A stretch of 64,000 nt of DNA. Source: Sulfitobacter sp. M39. GTDB taxonomy: Bacteria > Pseudomonadota > Alphaproteobacteria > Rhodobacterales > Rhodobacteraceae. The stretch spans positions 1,674,001 through 1,738,000 of the forward strand of contig NZ_WMDZ01000001.1 of the NCBI RefSeq assembly GCF_021735935.1, given 5' to 3'. Of the stretch, positions 8,377-17,299 are shown in pieces. The position numbers and the translations under genes are program-made. Position 1 is the first letter of the stretch; every line of letters starts with the position of its first letter. The notes under the pieces are model-generated. The model was given only the letters and a program-made list of their open reading frames with translations, made no database searches and had not been told where the DNA came from.

Positions 8377-9492
8377 CTAGCGGGGTGCGGCGTCGCCCAT
8401 CTTGAACAGGGTATCTAGGACCAGTGCGGCAGGGTCAAGGTTGACCGCCATCCCGTGGCGCGCGCGGGTGCCGATGTCTTGCGCTGTCTCGGCCCAGACC
8501 CGTCCTTGGGCGGGGGTGGGCGATAGGCGGGTCAGCACTGCGGCCTCGTTCGGAGCGGCGGCGGTTTCGGGCGGGCGGCCAAGGGCACCGGTGCGGGCCA
8601 ATCGCAGCATCAGCAGATCCACCAGCGTGAACAGCAGCGACAGTTTTTCTTCGGCTCCGCGGGCGGCGGCGGCCTCTGCTAGTTTGAGCGCACGGGCGCG
8701 GTCCAGCCGCGGCATCGTTTCAAGCAGCGCGACTAGTTCGCCATACATCGCCAGCCCGCCCATCAGCGACAGGGACAGCGCGCCGCCCACTGACCCGCCG
8801 GAAAGCGCCGCGAGCGCTGCGGGATCGCCCTGAATATCCACCTCGGATTGACCAAGCGCCTGCGCCATATCGTCCGGCGTCAGCGTGCCAAGCCGCAGGG
8901 TCCGGCAGCGCGAGCGGATGGTGGGCAGCAGGCCAGAGGGGCGGTGGCTGATCAGCAGCATGACCGCGCGGGCGGGCGGCTCTTCGAGCATCTTGAGCAG
9001 AGCGTTGGCGGCGTTGGGGTTCATCAGGTCGGCGTCATCAACGATCACCACCCGCCGCCCACCATCGGCGGCGGACATCTGGAAGAACCCGTTCAGCTTG
9101 CGGATGTCATCCACAACGATCTGTTTGCGCAGCCGTTTGGTTTTCTCGTCAACAGAACGCGTGATCGCCTTCAGCGCGCCTTCGCCCCCTGCGGCCACAC
9201 GACGCGCTACAGGGTGATCGGGATCGATATCAAGGCTGATGGGGGCGGGGGTGTCGAACATGCCACCGTCATCCGCATCGGGGGTGGCCAGCAAGAACCG
9301 CGCAATACGCCACGCCAGCGTTGCCTTGCCCACACCACGCGGGCCGGTCAGCAGCCAGCCGTGGTGCAGCTTGCCCGAGTTGAAAGCATCGAGAAACGCG
9401 GCCTCTGCCGCCGACTGGCCGAAAAGCTGCGGCGTGTCGCGCGGGTGGCGCGCGCCGTCGATGCGGTCGGGCTGGGGGGCGTCATCACTCAT
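8377..9492 (-). CDS. holB: DNA polymerase III subunit delta'
   Basis: A 371-residue AAA+ clamp-loader subunit. The P-loop region reads GPRGVGKATLAWRIA, followed by VDDIRKLNGFF and the Walker-B-like RVVIVDDADLMN, NALLKMLEEPP and LLISHRPSGLLPTIRSRCRTL, the conserved delta' core with the SRC motif. A helical C-domain completes it. Within the clamp loader it helps open the beta clamp. It lies between tmk (39 bp upstream) and tatD, the usual alphaproteobacterial order. Confidence 0.93.
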   Translation of the reverse strand: MSDDAPQPDRIDGARHPRDTPQLFGQSAAEAAFLDAFNSGKLHHGWLLTGPRGVGKATLAWRIARFLLATPDADDGGMFDTPAPISLDIDPDHPVARRVAAGGEGALKAITRSVDEKTKRLRKQIVVDDIRKLNGFFQMSAADGGRRVVIVDDADLMNPNAANALLKMLEEPPARAVMLLISHRPSGLLPTIRSRCRTLRLGTLTPDDMAQALGQSEVDIQGDPAALAALSGGSVGGALSLSLMGGLAMYGELVALLETMPRLDRARALKLAEAAAARGAEEKLSLLFTLVDLLMLRLARTGALGRPPETAAAPNEAAVLTRLSPTPAQGRVWAETAQDIGTRARHGMAVNLDPAALVLDTLFKMGDAAPR

Positions 9493-9531
9493 GTCATGTG
9501 GTCTAGCAGATTGCGACGGCAGGAAAAGGGG

Positions 9532-10170
9532 TCAGCGCGCATCAAGACGCGGGCGCACCTGCGCGAAGACATCCGCCGCCACCGCATCGATGGATTGTGC
9601 GCCGTTGATGGTGACGAAACGGTCGGGGAATTCAGCGGCAAGCGACAGGAAGCCGGCGCGCATGGCGACCTGCAGGCTTTCGCCGAAATCCTCGAACCGT
9701 TCCTCGACCGTGTTGCGCGACAAGGCGCGGCTGAGCCCTTCGCCGGGGTCCATATCGATCAGTACGGTGACATCGGGTTCGACGCCGATCATCAGGCTGT
9801 GCAGCTGGTCCACGGCACCGCGCAGGTCACCACGGCTAAGCCCCTGATACATGCGGGTGGAATCGGCGAAGCGGTCGCAGATCACGATCTTGCCCGCCTC
9901 AAGCGCAGGCAGGATCGTACGTTCAAGGTGATCCCGACGGGCGGCGGTGAATAGCAGGATCTCGGTTCGGGCGGACCAGCGGTCGGGGTCGCCCTGCAAG
10001 ACCAATGCGCGAATTTCCTCGGCCCCGGGGGAGCCGCCGGGTTCGCGGGTCAGCACGACCTGATGCCCGTCGGCCTCAAGCCGGTCTTTCAGTAATTTGG
10101 TCTGGGTCGATTTGCCGGAGCCGTCGATGCCTTCGAAGCTGATGAACAGGCCCTTGGCCGTGGTGCTCAC
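9532..10170 (-). CDS. tmk: Thymidylate kinase
   Basis: A 212-residue kinase making dTDP from dTMP. The P-loop is FEGIDGSGKST, followed by the TREPGGSPGAEEIR segment, the CDRFADST DR motif and the lid region around RNTVEERFEDF. The start codon is GTG at 10170 and overlaps the TGA of the dac gene (GTGA), so the two are coupled. Full family length. Confidence 0.94.
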   Translation of the reverse strand: MSTTAKGLFISFEGIDGSGKSTQTKLLKDRLEADGHQVVLTREPGGSPGAEEIRALVLQGDPDRWSARTEILLFTAARRDHLERTILPALEAGKIVICDRFADSTRMYQGLSRGDLRGAVDQLHSLMIGVEPDVTVLIDMDPGEGLSRALSRNTVEERFEDFGESLQVAMRAGFLSLAAEFPDRFVTINGAQSIDAVAADVFAQVRPRLDAR

Positions 10171-11336
10171 GAAGCGGCCTCTGGCCCTTCGTTCAACCGG
10201 GTCAGCAGATGGCGGGCGGCGGCTTCAAGTTTGACCATGAACCCCCCTGCGGCAACGCTGTCCTTGGCAACCAGCGGGGCACGTACCTCTGGCAGGTCAC
10301 CACGGGTCAGCACCAGTTCGCCGATGTTCTGGCCCTTGGTGATGGGCGCACGCAGCGGGCCGGTATAAACCACCTCGGCCGAGACATCGCTGCCGCCGGA
10401 CACAGGCACCAGCACCGACAGATCGCTTTCCAGTTCAAGGCCGACGGCACCCTGCGCCCCAAGTGCGACAGGGGCTTCGGCAATCATTGTGCCGGCTTTG
10501 CCCATAGAGCGCTGCGAGAATTGGCGGAAGGCCCAGTTCACGATCGATTCCGATTCCTGCGCGCGTGCCGCGGCGCTTTCGAGACCGGACAGAACAAACA
10601 CAACGCGGCGGTCGCCCTGTTTGGCAGAGCCGACAAGCCCGTAGCCTGCTTCTTCGGTGTGGCCGGTTTTCAGCCCGTCCGCGCCGATGCCGAGCCCCAG
10701 CAGCGGGTTGCGGTTGGTTTTGTTTTGCGGCGCACGCCCGTCAAACAGGAATTCGCGCTGCGAGAACATCGGGTAGTACTGCGGGTAATCCTCGATCAAG
10801 CGGGTGGCCAGCAGCCCCAGATCGCGCAGCGACATGCGGTGACCGGCGGCAGGCCAGCCGTTGGAGTTCGCGAACGTCGAGTTGGTCATGCCCATCTGCT
10901 GCGCCCGCTGGGTCATCAGGCGGGCAAAACCGGCCTCTGACCCATCGGGGCTCAGCGCTTCGGCGATCACGGCGCAGGCGTCATTGCCAGACAGCACGAT
11001 GATGCCGCGCAGCAGGTCTTCGACCTTTACGCGGTCGGTGGTGTCCAGAAACATGGTCGACCCGCCGTAGGACATGGCGTGCTGGGACACGGGCAATTCC
11101 TCCGTCAGGTCCAGCCCGCCATTGCTTTTGCCCCGCTCGATCGCCTCGAACGCCATATACAGCGTCATCAGTTTCGACATGGAGGCCGGCGGCAGGGGCT
11201 CATCCGCGTTCTTGGTCAGCAGTACGGTGCCGGTGGTCTGGTCGACCACATAGGCCGCGCGGGCCTGTGTCTCGAACGCCTGCGCGGGCAGGGCCAACAG
11301 AAGGGTCGCAATCGTGGCTGCAAAAATACGGATCAT
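10167..11336 (-). CDS. D-alanyl-D-alanine carboxypeptidase (PBP5/6 family)
   Basis: A 389-residue exported enzyme that trims the terminal D-Ala of peptidoglycan stem peptides. A signal peptide (MIRIFAATIATLLLALPAQA) is followed by the three penicillin-binding motifs: S52-M-S-K55, SGN in LSGNDACAV and KTG in GLKTGHTEEAG. The C-terminal beta domain and a final amphipathic stretch, probably a membrane anchor, follow. It comes 22 bp after the SPOR lipoprotein gene, whose domain also binds peptidoglycan, and overlaps tmk by 4 bp. Confidence 0.92.
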   Translation of the reverse strand: MIRIFAATIATLLLALPAQAFETQARAAYVVDQTTGTVLLTKNADEPLPPASMSKLMTLYMAFEAIERGKSNGGLDLTEELPVSQHAMSYGGSTMFLDTTDRVKVEDLLRGIIVLSGNDACAVIAEALSPDGSEAGFARLMTQRAQQMGMTNSTFANSNGWPAAGHRMSLRDLGLLATRLIEDYPQYYPMFSQREFLFDGRAPQNKTNRNPLLGLGIGADGLKTGHTEEAGYGLVGSAKQGDRRVVFVLSGLESAAARAQESESIVNWAFRQFSQRSMGKAGTMIAEAPVALGAQGAVGLELESDLSVLVPVSGGSDVSAEVVYTGPLRAPITKGQNIGELVLTRGDLPEVRAPLVAKDSVAAGGFMVKLEAAARHLLTRLNEGPEAAS

Positions 11337-11358
11337 GGCAGTTTCCTTTGGCGGTGGG

Positions 11359-12231
11359 TCAGTTCGACACGGCGTAGGCGTCAGAGAACCCTTCGGTCTT
11401 GATGGATTTCAGCAAATTGGTCAGTTCGGATTTCGTTGCCGCAGGGCCGACGACCACGCGCCAGAACGGCTTGTCGTTGATCTCGCTGCGTTTGACGGTG
11501 GGCAACATGCCCGCGCTGCGCATCTGGTTGGCGGCGCGTTCGGCATTGGCTTCTACGCTGAAGATGCCGATCTGGACAAAGGGCTTGGCCAGCGAAGACG
11601 CAGGTTTGGGTGCCGCGGGTTTCGGGGCCGCAGGGGCAGCGGGTTTGGCCGCAGCAGGTGCGGCATCAATCGCGGCACCTGCCGTGACAGCGACCGGATC
11701 AAGCGTGGTTTCCGTCACTTCCGACGGGGTTTCAATCGTGCCTTCGGGGGCTGCGTCGGGGGCAGGGGTGTCGTCGACTTCCTGCCGGCGCAGGGCAGTG
11801 ACGTTCAATGGCGCAGGGGCACCGGCCAGAATACCAAGGGCCGCCGCCGCATCCGAAGACATCTGCAGTTTGGGCCCGGGCAGATCGCGTTCACGGCGGA
11901 ACAACGCGCCGATGACGAATTTGCCATTGGCCTCGTTGCGGATGATCACCCGTTCGGGATCTGTGACATCGGGATGCGCGACCCAGACACCGCCAAGGCT
12001 GGGGCGTCCGTCCCAGAGGCCCTGATCACTGACCGAGAAGACCTCGGGCGCTTCGACGTCACGCTCCACCAGCTTGGTCGAGCTGGAGGGTGCCGCAGCA
12101 GAGCCTTTCTGACCGCCGGTCAGATTGCCGACCGCATCGCAGCCCGCCAAAGTCGTCATCATCAGCAAAACCCCTACCGTGCACCGCAGCGGCCGGTTGC
12201 CAGAAAAAGGGTGTAGCCTGAGGCTGTTCAT
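11359..12231 (-). CDS. SPOR-domain lipoprotein
   Basis: A 290-residue protein started at the ATG at 12231. The lipobox LAGC lies near residue 30 (TTLAGCDAVGN), giving a lipid-anchored periplasmic protein. A middle domain of about 100 residues, then an Ala/Pro-rich linker (residues 150-210), precede a C-terminal SPOR domain of about 75 residues (PFVQIGIFSVEANAERAANQ to the end), which binds denuded glycan strands at division sites. The operon position next to a carboxypeptidase fits a cell-wall role. A start further upstream would bury the lipobox and is rejected. Confidence 0.85.
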   Translation of the reverse strand: MNSLRLHPFSGNRPLRCTVGVLLMMTTLAGCDAVGNLTGGQKGSAAAPSSSTKLVERDVEAPEVFSVSDQGLWDGRPSLGGVWVAHPDVTDPERVIIRNEANGKFVIGALFRRERDLPGPKLQMSSDAAAALGILAGAPAPLNVTALRRQEVDDTPAPDAAPEGTIETPSEVTETTLDPVAVTAGAAIDAAPAAAKPAAPAAPKPAAPKPASSLAKPFVQIGIFSVEANAERAANQMRSAGMLPTVKRSEINDKPFWRVVVGPAATKSELTNLLKSIKTEGFSDAYAVSN

Positions 12232-12506
12232 GTCCGTCGTCCTTGCCTGCTGGCGCGGCGTTGTCCGCCGCCGCCTGATCGCGCCGTCAATACGGCATGT
12301 TTGATGCCCCATTGCCGGGGTCTTTGCGCTACACTAACGCGGGTACAGGGGTTTTGGAAAGGCTGACAGGGCAGCATCGGCAAATTTCCCCACCCGGCCG
12401 GAACCCGCCCAACACGGGCTGCCGGTGTCTTGCGTAACGGTGCCACTGCGCACGTCATTTCCAGGTTTGCAGAATCGCTGACACCCCTCTATGCGGTGCT
12501 TGCTGC

Positions 12507-12596
12507 GGAGGAGTGGCAGAGTGGTCGAATGCACTGGTCTTGAAAACCAGCGTGCGTGAGAGCGTACCGTGGGTTCGAATCCCACCTCCTCCGCCA
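12507..12596 (+). tRNA. tRNA-Ser (anticodon UGA)
   Basis: Ninety bases including encoded CCA. The acceptor GGAGGAG pairs with CTCCTCC, the anticodon stem CTGGT/ACCAG encloses CTTGAAA (anticodon TGA), a long class II variable arm follows and the T-arm is GTGGG TTCGAAT CCCAC. The 3' end is not repeated elsewhere in the window. Confidence 0.97.
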
Positions 12597-12717
12597 TTAT
12601 CCCACCTTTCCATCACGCCTCTCCCCAATTCCGCGCCTGTCGTGGAACCGTCACCTTTGCGTTACGCGGCTGTTACCAGAATCGCGCATCAGGGGCCGTC
12701 TTTAACGGAGAGCCCTT

Positions 12718-14061
12718 ATGAAACACCCTATTCTTCCCCTTGCCCTGTCCCTTCTAGCCGTCCCCGCTGCCGCGCAAGAGACGTTTGATGCCACGCTTGC
12801 GGGCCATGCCTACCTGCCTGCGCTGAGCCTTGTCGCGCCGCCTGCGGATGCGCCGAAGGATGCGTGGATCAGTGGTAAGTTCACTGGTGGCGCGCGTAAT
12901 GGCGTGCCGATGTCGGTGCCGGGCAATACGGGCGGGCTGCATGGTAAACGGTTGACGGGGCTGAACCTGCCCTTCATTGGCCAGCCGTTGCAGGGGTTTT
13001 CCGGTTTCGCGATGAACCGTGCCGAGGATGGGTCGGTCTATGTGCTGACGGACAACGGCTTTGGCTCAAAGGCGAACAGCCCCGATACGCTGTTGTTCTT
13101 CAGCCGGATGGACGCTGATTTCGACACAGGTGAGGTCGAGATCAAGGAAACCGTTTTTCTGCATGACCCAGATTTCAAAGTGCCCTTCCGCATCTCGTAT
13201 GGCGGGACCGACGGCCGCTATCTGACCGGCGCGGATTTCGATCTGGAGAGCATCCAGCGCGTCGGCGACAGCATCTGGATCGGCGAGGAGTTCGGCCCCT
13301 ATCTGATCGAGGCCACGTTGGACGGGCGGATCAAGGGCGTCTATCCGACGATGGTGGATGGTGTTCAACTGAAAGGGCCGGACACGCCCGGTATCTCGGC
13401 TACATCGGTGAAGGGGACGGATTGGACCGTCCCACGCTCGGGCGGGTACGAGGGCATGGCGTTGCAGCCTGAAACGGGTCTGCTGTGGGCCATGCTCGAG
13501 AAACCTCTGTTGGCCGCGAGCGGCGAGAACGAAGGTGATTTCCTGCGCGTCATGGCCTTTGACCCAGAGGCACGGGATTGGACGGGCGAGGGCTTCAAGT
13601 TCAAGCTGGCCGAAGGGGCCACGGCGATCGGTGACTTCAACTTTATCGACGCGACCCGCGCGCTGGTGATCGAACGTGACAATGGCGAGGGCGAGCCTTC
13701 GTTGAAATGCGCCGGTGAGCCGCAGGCAGATTGTTTCCCGAACCCCGCGATGGTCAAGCATGTGGTGCTGATTGATACCGCCGATGTGGATGGCGAGGGC
13801 TATGTGCGTCGCATCGGTCAGATCGACCTGATGAACATCGCCGACCCCGAGGGTAAGGCCCGCATCGAAACCGATGGCGGCGAGGCAGGGCGGTTCAGCC
13901 TGCCGTTCTTCACCATCGAGGACGTGATGCGGGTGGACGAGACGCATATCATGGTCGCCGTGGACAACAACCTGCCGTTCTCATCCGGGCGCAAGCTGGA
14001 TGCCGCTGCAGATAACGAAGTGGTGCTGCTGAGCGTGCCCGAACTGCTGGCCGCGCAGTAA
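12718..14061 (+). CDS. Exported esterase-like phytase family protein
   Basis: A 447-residue protein with a signal peptide (MKHPILPLALSLLAVPAAAQ). The body matches the esterase-like activity of phytase family (PF13449), a beta-propeller-like fold: GLSGFAMN-type opening (FSGFAMNRAEDGSVYVLTDNGFG), DLESIQRVGDSIWIGEEFGPYLI, and later YEGMALQPETGLLWAMLEKPL. Family members are periplasmic and proposed to hydrolyse phosphoesters, but evidence for the activity is thin. GGAG precedes the ATG. It stands alone; a GC-rich imperfect hairpin lies just after the stop, near 14069-14099. Confidence 0.8.
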   Translation: MKHPILPLALSLLAVPAAAQETFDATLAGHAYLPALSLVAPPADAPKDAWISGKFTGGARNGVPMSVPGNTGGLHGKRLTGLNLPFIGQPLQGFSGFAMNRAEDGSVYVLTDNGFGSKANSPDTLLFFSRMDADFDTGEVEIKETVFLHDPDFKVPFRISYGGTDGRYLTGADFDLESIQRVGDSIWIGEEFGPYLIEATLDGRIKGVYPTMVDGVQLKGPDTPGISATSVKGTDWTVPRSGGYEGMALQPETGLLWAMLEKPLLAASGENEGDFLRVMAFDPEARDWTGEGFKFKLAEGATAIGDFNFIDATRALVIERDNGEGEPSLKCAGEPQADCFPNPAMVKHVVLIDTADVDGEGYVRRIGQIDLMNIADPEGKARIETDGGEAGRFSLPFFTIEDVMRVDETHIMVAVDNNLPFSSGRKLDAAADNEVVLLSVPELLAAQ

Positions 14062-14297
14062 CCTGACGCGCCCCTGTCGCAAAGGATGCCGAGGGGGCGT
14101 TTCACACCCTAGACACACCCTAGGCCCCGCCATTGCCCGCGCGCCACCACCTTTGGGAGGATGCCGGTTGATGTGCGGGGCTTTGCCGTGTCAGAAACAG
14201 CGAACGCCCGCCTGATGGCATCAATGGGCCCTGACCCCCGCGCCATGGGACAGGGCATAGGGGTGGTACGGTGGGCCTTGGTAAAAGGATCTCCCCC

Positions 14298-15413
14298 ATG
14301 ACGTTTCAGATCGGCATTGGCCCGAATAATCGCAAATCCGCCTATTTCGACGCGACTGTCGCAGATGGTGTGGCTTGTTTCTCGGTCTATAATCACATGT
14401 TCATACCAGCGCATTACGGCGACCCCGAGGGCGAATATGACGCGCTGATGAACGGTGTGGCAATGTGGGATGTCGCGGCGCAACGGCAGGTCGAACTGTC
14501 CGGGCCGGATGCGGCGCGGCTGATCCAGTATCTGACCACGCGCGATATGTCGAAAACCCGGATCGGGCAGGGGCGCTATGTGCCCATGTGCGACCATCAG
14601 GGGCGGCTTGTCAACGACCCCGTGCTGCTCATGCTGGCGCAGGATCAATATTGGCTGTCGATTGCGGACAGTGACATCGCCCTATGGGCCAGCGCCATCG
14701 CGGCAGAGCGCGGGTGGGACGTGACCGTGGCTGAGCCCGACGTATCCCCGCTGGCGGTGCAGGGCCCCAAGGCCGAGGCGGTGATCACCGCGTTGTTCGG
14801 CGACTGGGTGCGCGATCTCAAGTATTTTGGCTTCAAGCAAACGCAGTTGGGGGATATCCCGCTGGTGCTGGCGCGGTCGGGCTGGTCGAAACAGGGCGGC
14901 TTCGAACTGTATCTCCAAGACAGCAGCCGCGGGGCGGAGCTATGGGCAAAGGTAAAGGCCGCAGGCGCGTCCTTTGGCATCCGCCCCGGTGCGCCCAATG
15001 ACGTTGAACGGATCGAAAGCGGGCTGGTGTCCTATGGTGCGGATGGTCGTCTTCAGACCAACCCCTGCACCCCGTATGACATCGGCCTGGGCAAGCTGGT
15101 CGATCTTGAGACCCCCGACGATTTTATCGGCAAAGAGGCGCTGCGCCGCATCGCCGATGAAGGCGCGCAACGGGAAAGGTCAGGCTTTGTCATCGCGGGC
15201 GCGCCACTGGCGGGGGCGGCACATTCGATTGCCCTGATTGACGATCAAGGCCAGCCGCGCGGGGTGCTTAGCGATTTCGTCCATTCCAAACGTTTCGAGG
15301 CCAATATCGGCGTCGGGATGATCGCATCGGATGCAAAGCAAGCGTCGCTCCACGTGGTCATCGGTGACGAGGCCCGCAAGGTGATTCTGCGCAGCCTGCC
15401 ATTTGAAAGCTGA
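14298..15413 (+). CDS. DmdA-like aminomethyltransferase (possible DMSP demethylase)
   Basis: A 371-residue folate-dependent GcvT-fold protein, close to the length of DmdA. Diagnostic stretches shared with DmdA are VYNHMFIP, MWDVAAQRQVE, LTTRDMSK, YVPMCDHQGRLVNDP and DVSPLAVQGPKAE, followed by VARSGWSKQGGFELY. DmdA moves a methyl group from dimethylsulfoniopropionate to tetrahydrofolate in marine bacteria. Roseobacters also carry DmdA-like paralogs with other substrates, and no dmdBCD genes are next to it, so the substrate is open. AAAGGA lies upstream of the ATG at 14298, better than an in-frame ATG at 14271. Confidence 0.8.
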   Translation: MTFQIGIGPNNRKSAYFDATVADGVACFSVYNHMFIPAHYGDPEGEYDALMNGVAMWDVAAQRQVELSGPDAARLIQYLTTRDMSKTRIGQGRYVPMCDHQGRLVNDPVLLMLAQDQYWLSIADSDIALWASAIAAERGWDVTVAEPDVSPLAVQGPKAEAVITALFGDWVRDLKYFGFKQTQLGDIPLVLARSGWSKQGGFELYLQDSSRGAELWAKVKAAGASFGIRPGAPNDVERIESGLVSYGADGRLQTNPCTPYDIGLGKLVDLETPDDFIGKEALRRIADEGAQRERSGFVIAGAPLAGAAHSIALIDDQGQPRGVLSDFVHSKRFEANIGVGMIASDAKQASLHVVIGDEARKVILRSLPFES

Positions 15414-15421
15414 CCTTAGGC

Positions 15422-15450
15422 GGTGATCCCGCCGTTATGGCAGGATCACC
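15422..15450. terminator. Hairpin between convergent genes
   Basis: GGTGATCC / GGATCACC, 8-bp stem with a 13-nt loop, between the stop of the DmdA-like gene and overlapping the 3' end of the minus-strand gene. No U-run; a possible bidirectional end structure. Confidence 0.35.
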
Positions 15451-16310
15451 CGTACGCCGGGAATTTCCTGAATGCGCGCAACGTCTTCGTCGTATACCTC
15501 GGTCATCTCTTCGACCAGCTCTTCGGTCCAGCTGGGCATGTCCAGCTCTTCCTCGAGCGCGTCGTCGATCACGTATTTGTCCAGAAACGCCGCGATCACG
15601 CGCGGGTGCTCTGCCGTCGTCATCTCGGGGTGGGAGGCCAGATAGGATTTAAACCGTTTCATGCCTTCGGGGCGCATGATCGTTTCCAGCAGGTCGAATT
15701 CCCCGTCCAACGGGGCCATCATGGGCAGCCCGGCCATCTCGCGCATGATCTGCCCCCAGATCAGGGGGGCGTCTTCGTTGCACCATACGGTCACGGGAAT
15801 CTCTGGCGCAGAATCGCGGAGCAGCGCCAGCGTGTCGGACCAGCGCACATCCAGAGGATCCTTGTCGCCCCAGAACTGCGGCGGAGATTTATCGGCCGAC
15901 ACATCATACAGCACCGGCAGCAGGGTCGCAGGATTGCGGATGCCCATGAAAATCTGCAGTTCATCCTCGGGAAAGAGCTGCGCCATGCGCATCATCCGCA
16001 CAGGCGCGGCGGGATAAAGCATCCCTTCAACCACCGCCGTCGCCGGGGTGCGAAAGAAGTTCGCGTCGGAAAAGATCACCCGATCCGCGTCAGACTCCCC
16101 CATGACCGCGTCCAGCAAAACATCCCGCGCCCCATCCGAGGCAGATGTTTTATACATCGCATTCAACGTATCGCGAAACAGACCACGATAGGTCGTGGGG
16201 CTCGGCACATGCGTGCCCGCCTGCGCCAAAAGATCGTGGTTCGACTGGAGGCTTTTCAGCAGCCCGTCTTCTTCGGTGTAATGGGCACCTGTGTGCAAAA
16301 TCAACTGCAT
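15435..16310 (-). CDS. Conserved hypothetical protein, sulfotransferase-like N-terminus
   Basis: A 291-residue soluble protein starting at the ATG at 16310 behind AAGGGTGAGAAG. The N-terminus LILHTGAHYTEEDGLLKSL aligns in layout with the LHIGxHKTGTT phosphosulfate-binding loop of sulfotransferases, but the key Lys and the Thr/Ser pair are absent. Further on, VIFSDANFF and IFMGIRNPATLLPVLY resemble the second PAPS-binding region (R-N-P). So it looks like a divergent or non-catalytic sulfotransferase-fold protein of Rhodobacteraceae. Function unknown. Confidence 0.6.
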   Translation of the reverse strand: MQLILHTGAHYTEEDGLLKSLQSNHDLLAQAGTHVPSPTTYRGLFRDTLNAMYKTSASDGARDVLLDAVMGESDADRVIFSDANFFRTPATAVVEGMLYPAAPVRMMRMAQLFPEDELQIFMGIRNPATLLPVLYDVSADKSPPQFWGDKDPLDVRWSDTLALLRDSAPEIPVTVWCNEDAPLIWGQIMREMAGLPMMAPLDGEFDLLETIMRPEGMKRFKSYLASHPEMTTAEHPRVIAAFLDKYVIDDALEEELDMPSWTEELVEEMTEVYDEDVARIQEIPGVRVILP

Positions 16311-16437
16311 GAACGTCTTCTCACCCTTACTGATACCGGCTTTCCAATAGCCTGTCCTGCGACTTGTGTAAAACTGCAAAAAATTGACATTTCCCCTCTT
16401 GCACGGCCCGCAGCAATCTCTTAAACGCTCCCTCAGT

Positions 16438-16513
16438 GCCCCTATAGCTCAGCTGGTAGAGCAACTGATTTGTAATCAGTAGGTCCGCGGTTCGAGTCCG
16501 TGTGGGGGCACCA
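16438..16513 (+). tRNA. tRNA-Thr (anticodon UGU)
   Basis: Seventy-six bases with encoded CCA. The acceptor GCCCCTA pairs with TGGGGGC (one G-U), the D-arm is GCTC AGCTGGTA GAGC, the anticodon arm ACTGA TTTGTAA TCAGT gives TGT, and the T-arm is CGCGG TTCGAGT CCGTG with one mismatch-tolerant pair. All arms are intact. Confidence 0.97.
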
Positions 16514-16603
16514 CTTAATCATTACATTACAGTACGATACCTGAACTTGGTGTGACACCGCATGCGTCCGTTTGTGGGGTGCTATAGTGCGTGGGGCGTC
16601 GGT

Positions 16604-17170
16604 CTAATGCTTGCTGCGCGGCAGGGGGATGATGTTGGATTTGCGTTTCATCCGGACGAATTCCAATTGTGCCGCTTCTTTGCAGGTAGGACAGATTGAA
16701 TAGCTTTTTGCGAAGTTATCTGCATCTGGCGGGGTGCGCAGATCGATCCATTTGTCGCCGATCTGGAAGGCGCAGCAGACCGAACATCGCGTGGTATCGT
16801 AGTATTCCTCGAAGGCGCTGATCGTAGGGTGAGGGGGGTTGGTGATCGCATGGACAAGCATACTGCCGATGGTCAGGCTATCGTCGGGGGAGGGCCAAAT
16901 CGTCAGCCGGTACAACCGCCGCACATCCGGCCCGTCACAGCGGTAAAGGATACTGAACAGTTGCTGTTCGATCCGGCAGGCCTGAAACACGCCGAACAGA
17001 TAGGTACGGGTGTTGGCCCCTTCGACGAAATCCCAAATCTCCCGCCCCAGCACATGGGTGGAGGTCGCCCCCGGCGCGTCATTCTCTATCGCGAAGGCAT
17101 CCCATTCGGACCCGACGGAGATGATCCGATCTTTGCTGTCAACGACATAGCTGTTTGTCTTGAGGTCCAA
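16604..17170 (-). CDS. PAS-like protein with C-terminal CxxC motifs
   Basis: A 188-residue protein. The first 110 residues resemble a PAS-type sensor fold (VVDSKDRIISVGSEWDAFAIEN, then VLGREIWDFVEGANTRTYLFGVF), a conserved alphaproteobacterial arrangement. The C-terminal third has CSVCC and CPTC, a possible zinc or iron-sulfur site. The start is TTG at 17170 with AAGGG eight bases upstream; no better start exists. It is encoded just downstream of the CHASE histidine kinase on the same strand (129-bp gap), which suggests but does not prove a joint role. Confidence 0.6.
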   Translation of the reverse strand: MDLKTNSYVVDSKDRIISVGSEWDAFAIENDAPGATSTHVLGREIWDFVEGANTRTYLFGVFQACRIEQQLFSILYRCDGPDVRRLYRLTIWPSPDDSLTIGSMLVHAITNPPHPTISAFEEYYDTTRCSVCCAFQIGDKWIDLRTPPDADNFAKSYSICPTCKEAAQLEFVRMKRKSNIIPLPRSKH

Positions 17171-17299
17171 TGAAAATGCCCTTGGAAAAATTTCAGGTCA
17201 TAAACAGGATCATCGTTACGCTAGGTCATTATATGCGCGAAACCGGCGCTTGCCCAAATATTTATCTTTAGAATTTAAAGTAACACGCCCCTCTGCGCT

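Noticed and set aside
12507..16513. tRNA-Ser and tRNA-Thr as integration sites
   Set aside because: Both genes are intact and followed by core genes; I found no second copy of their 3' ends in the window.
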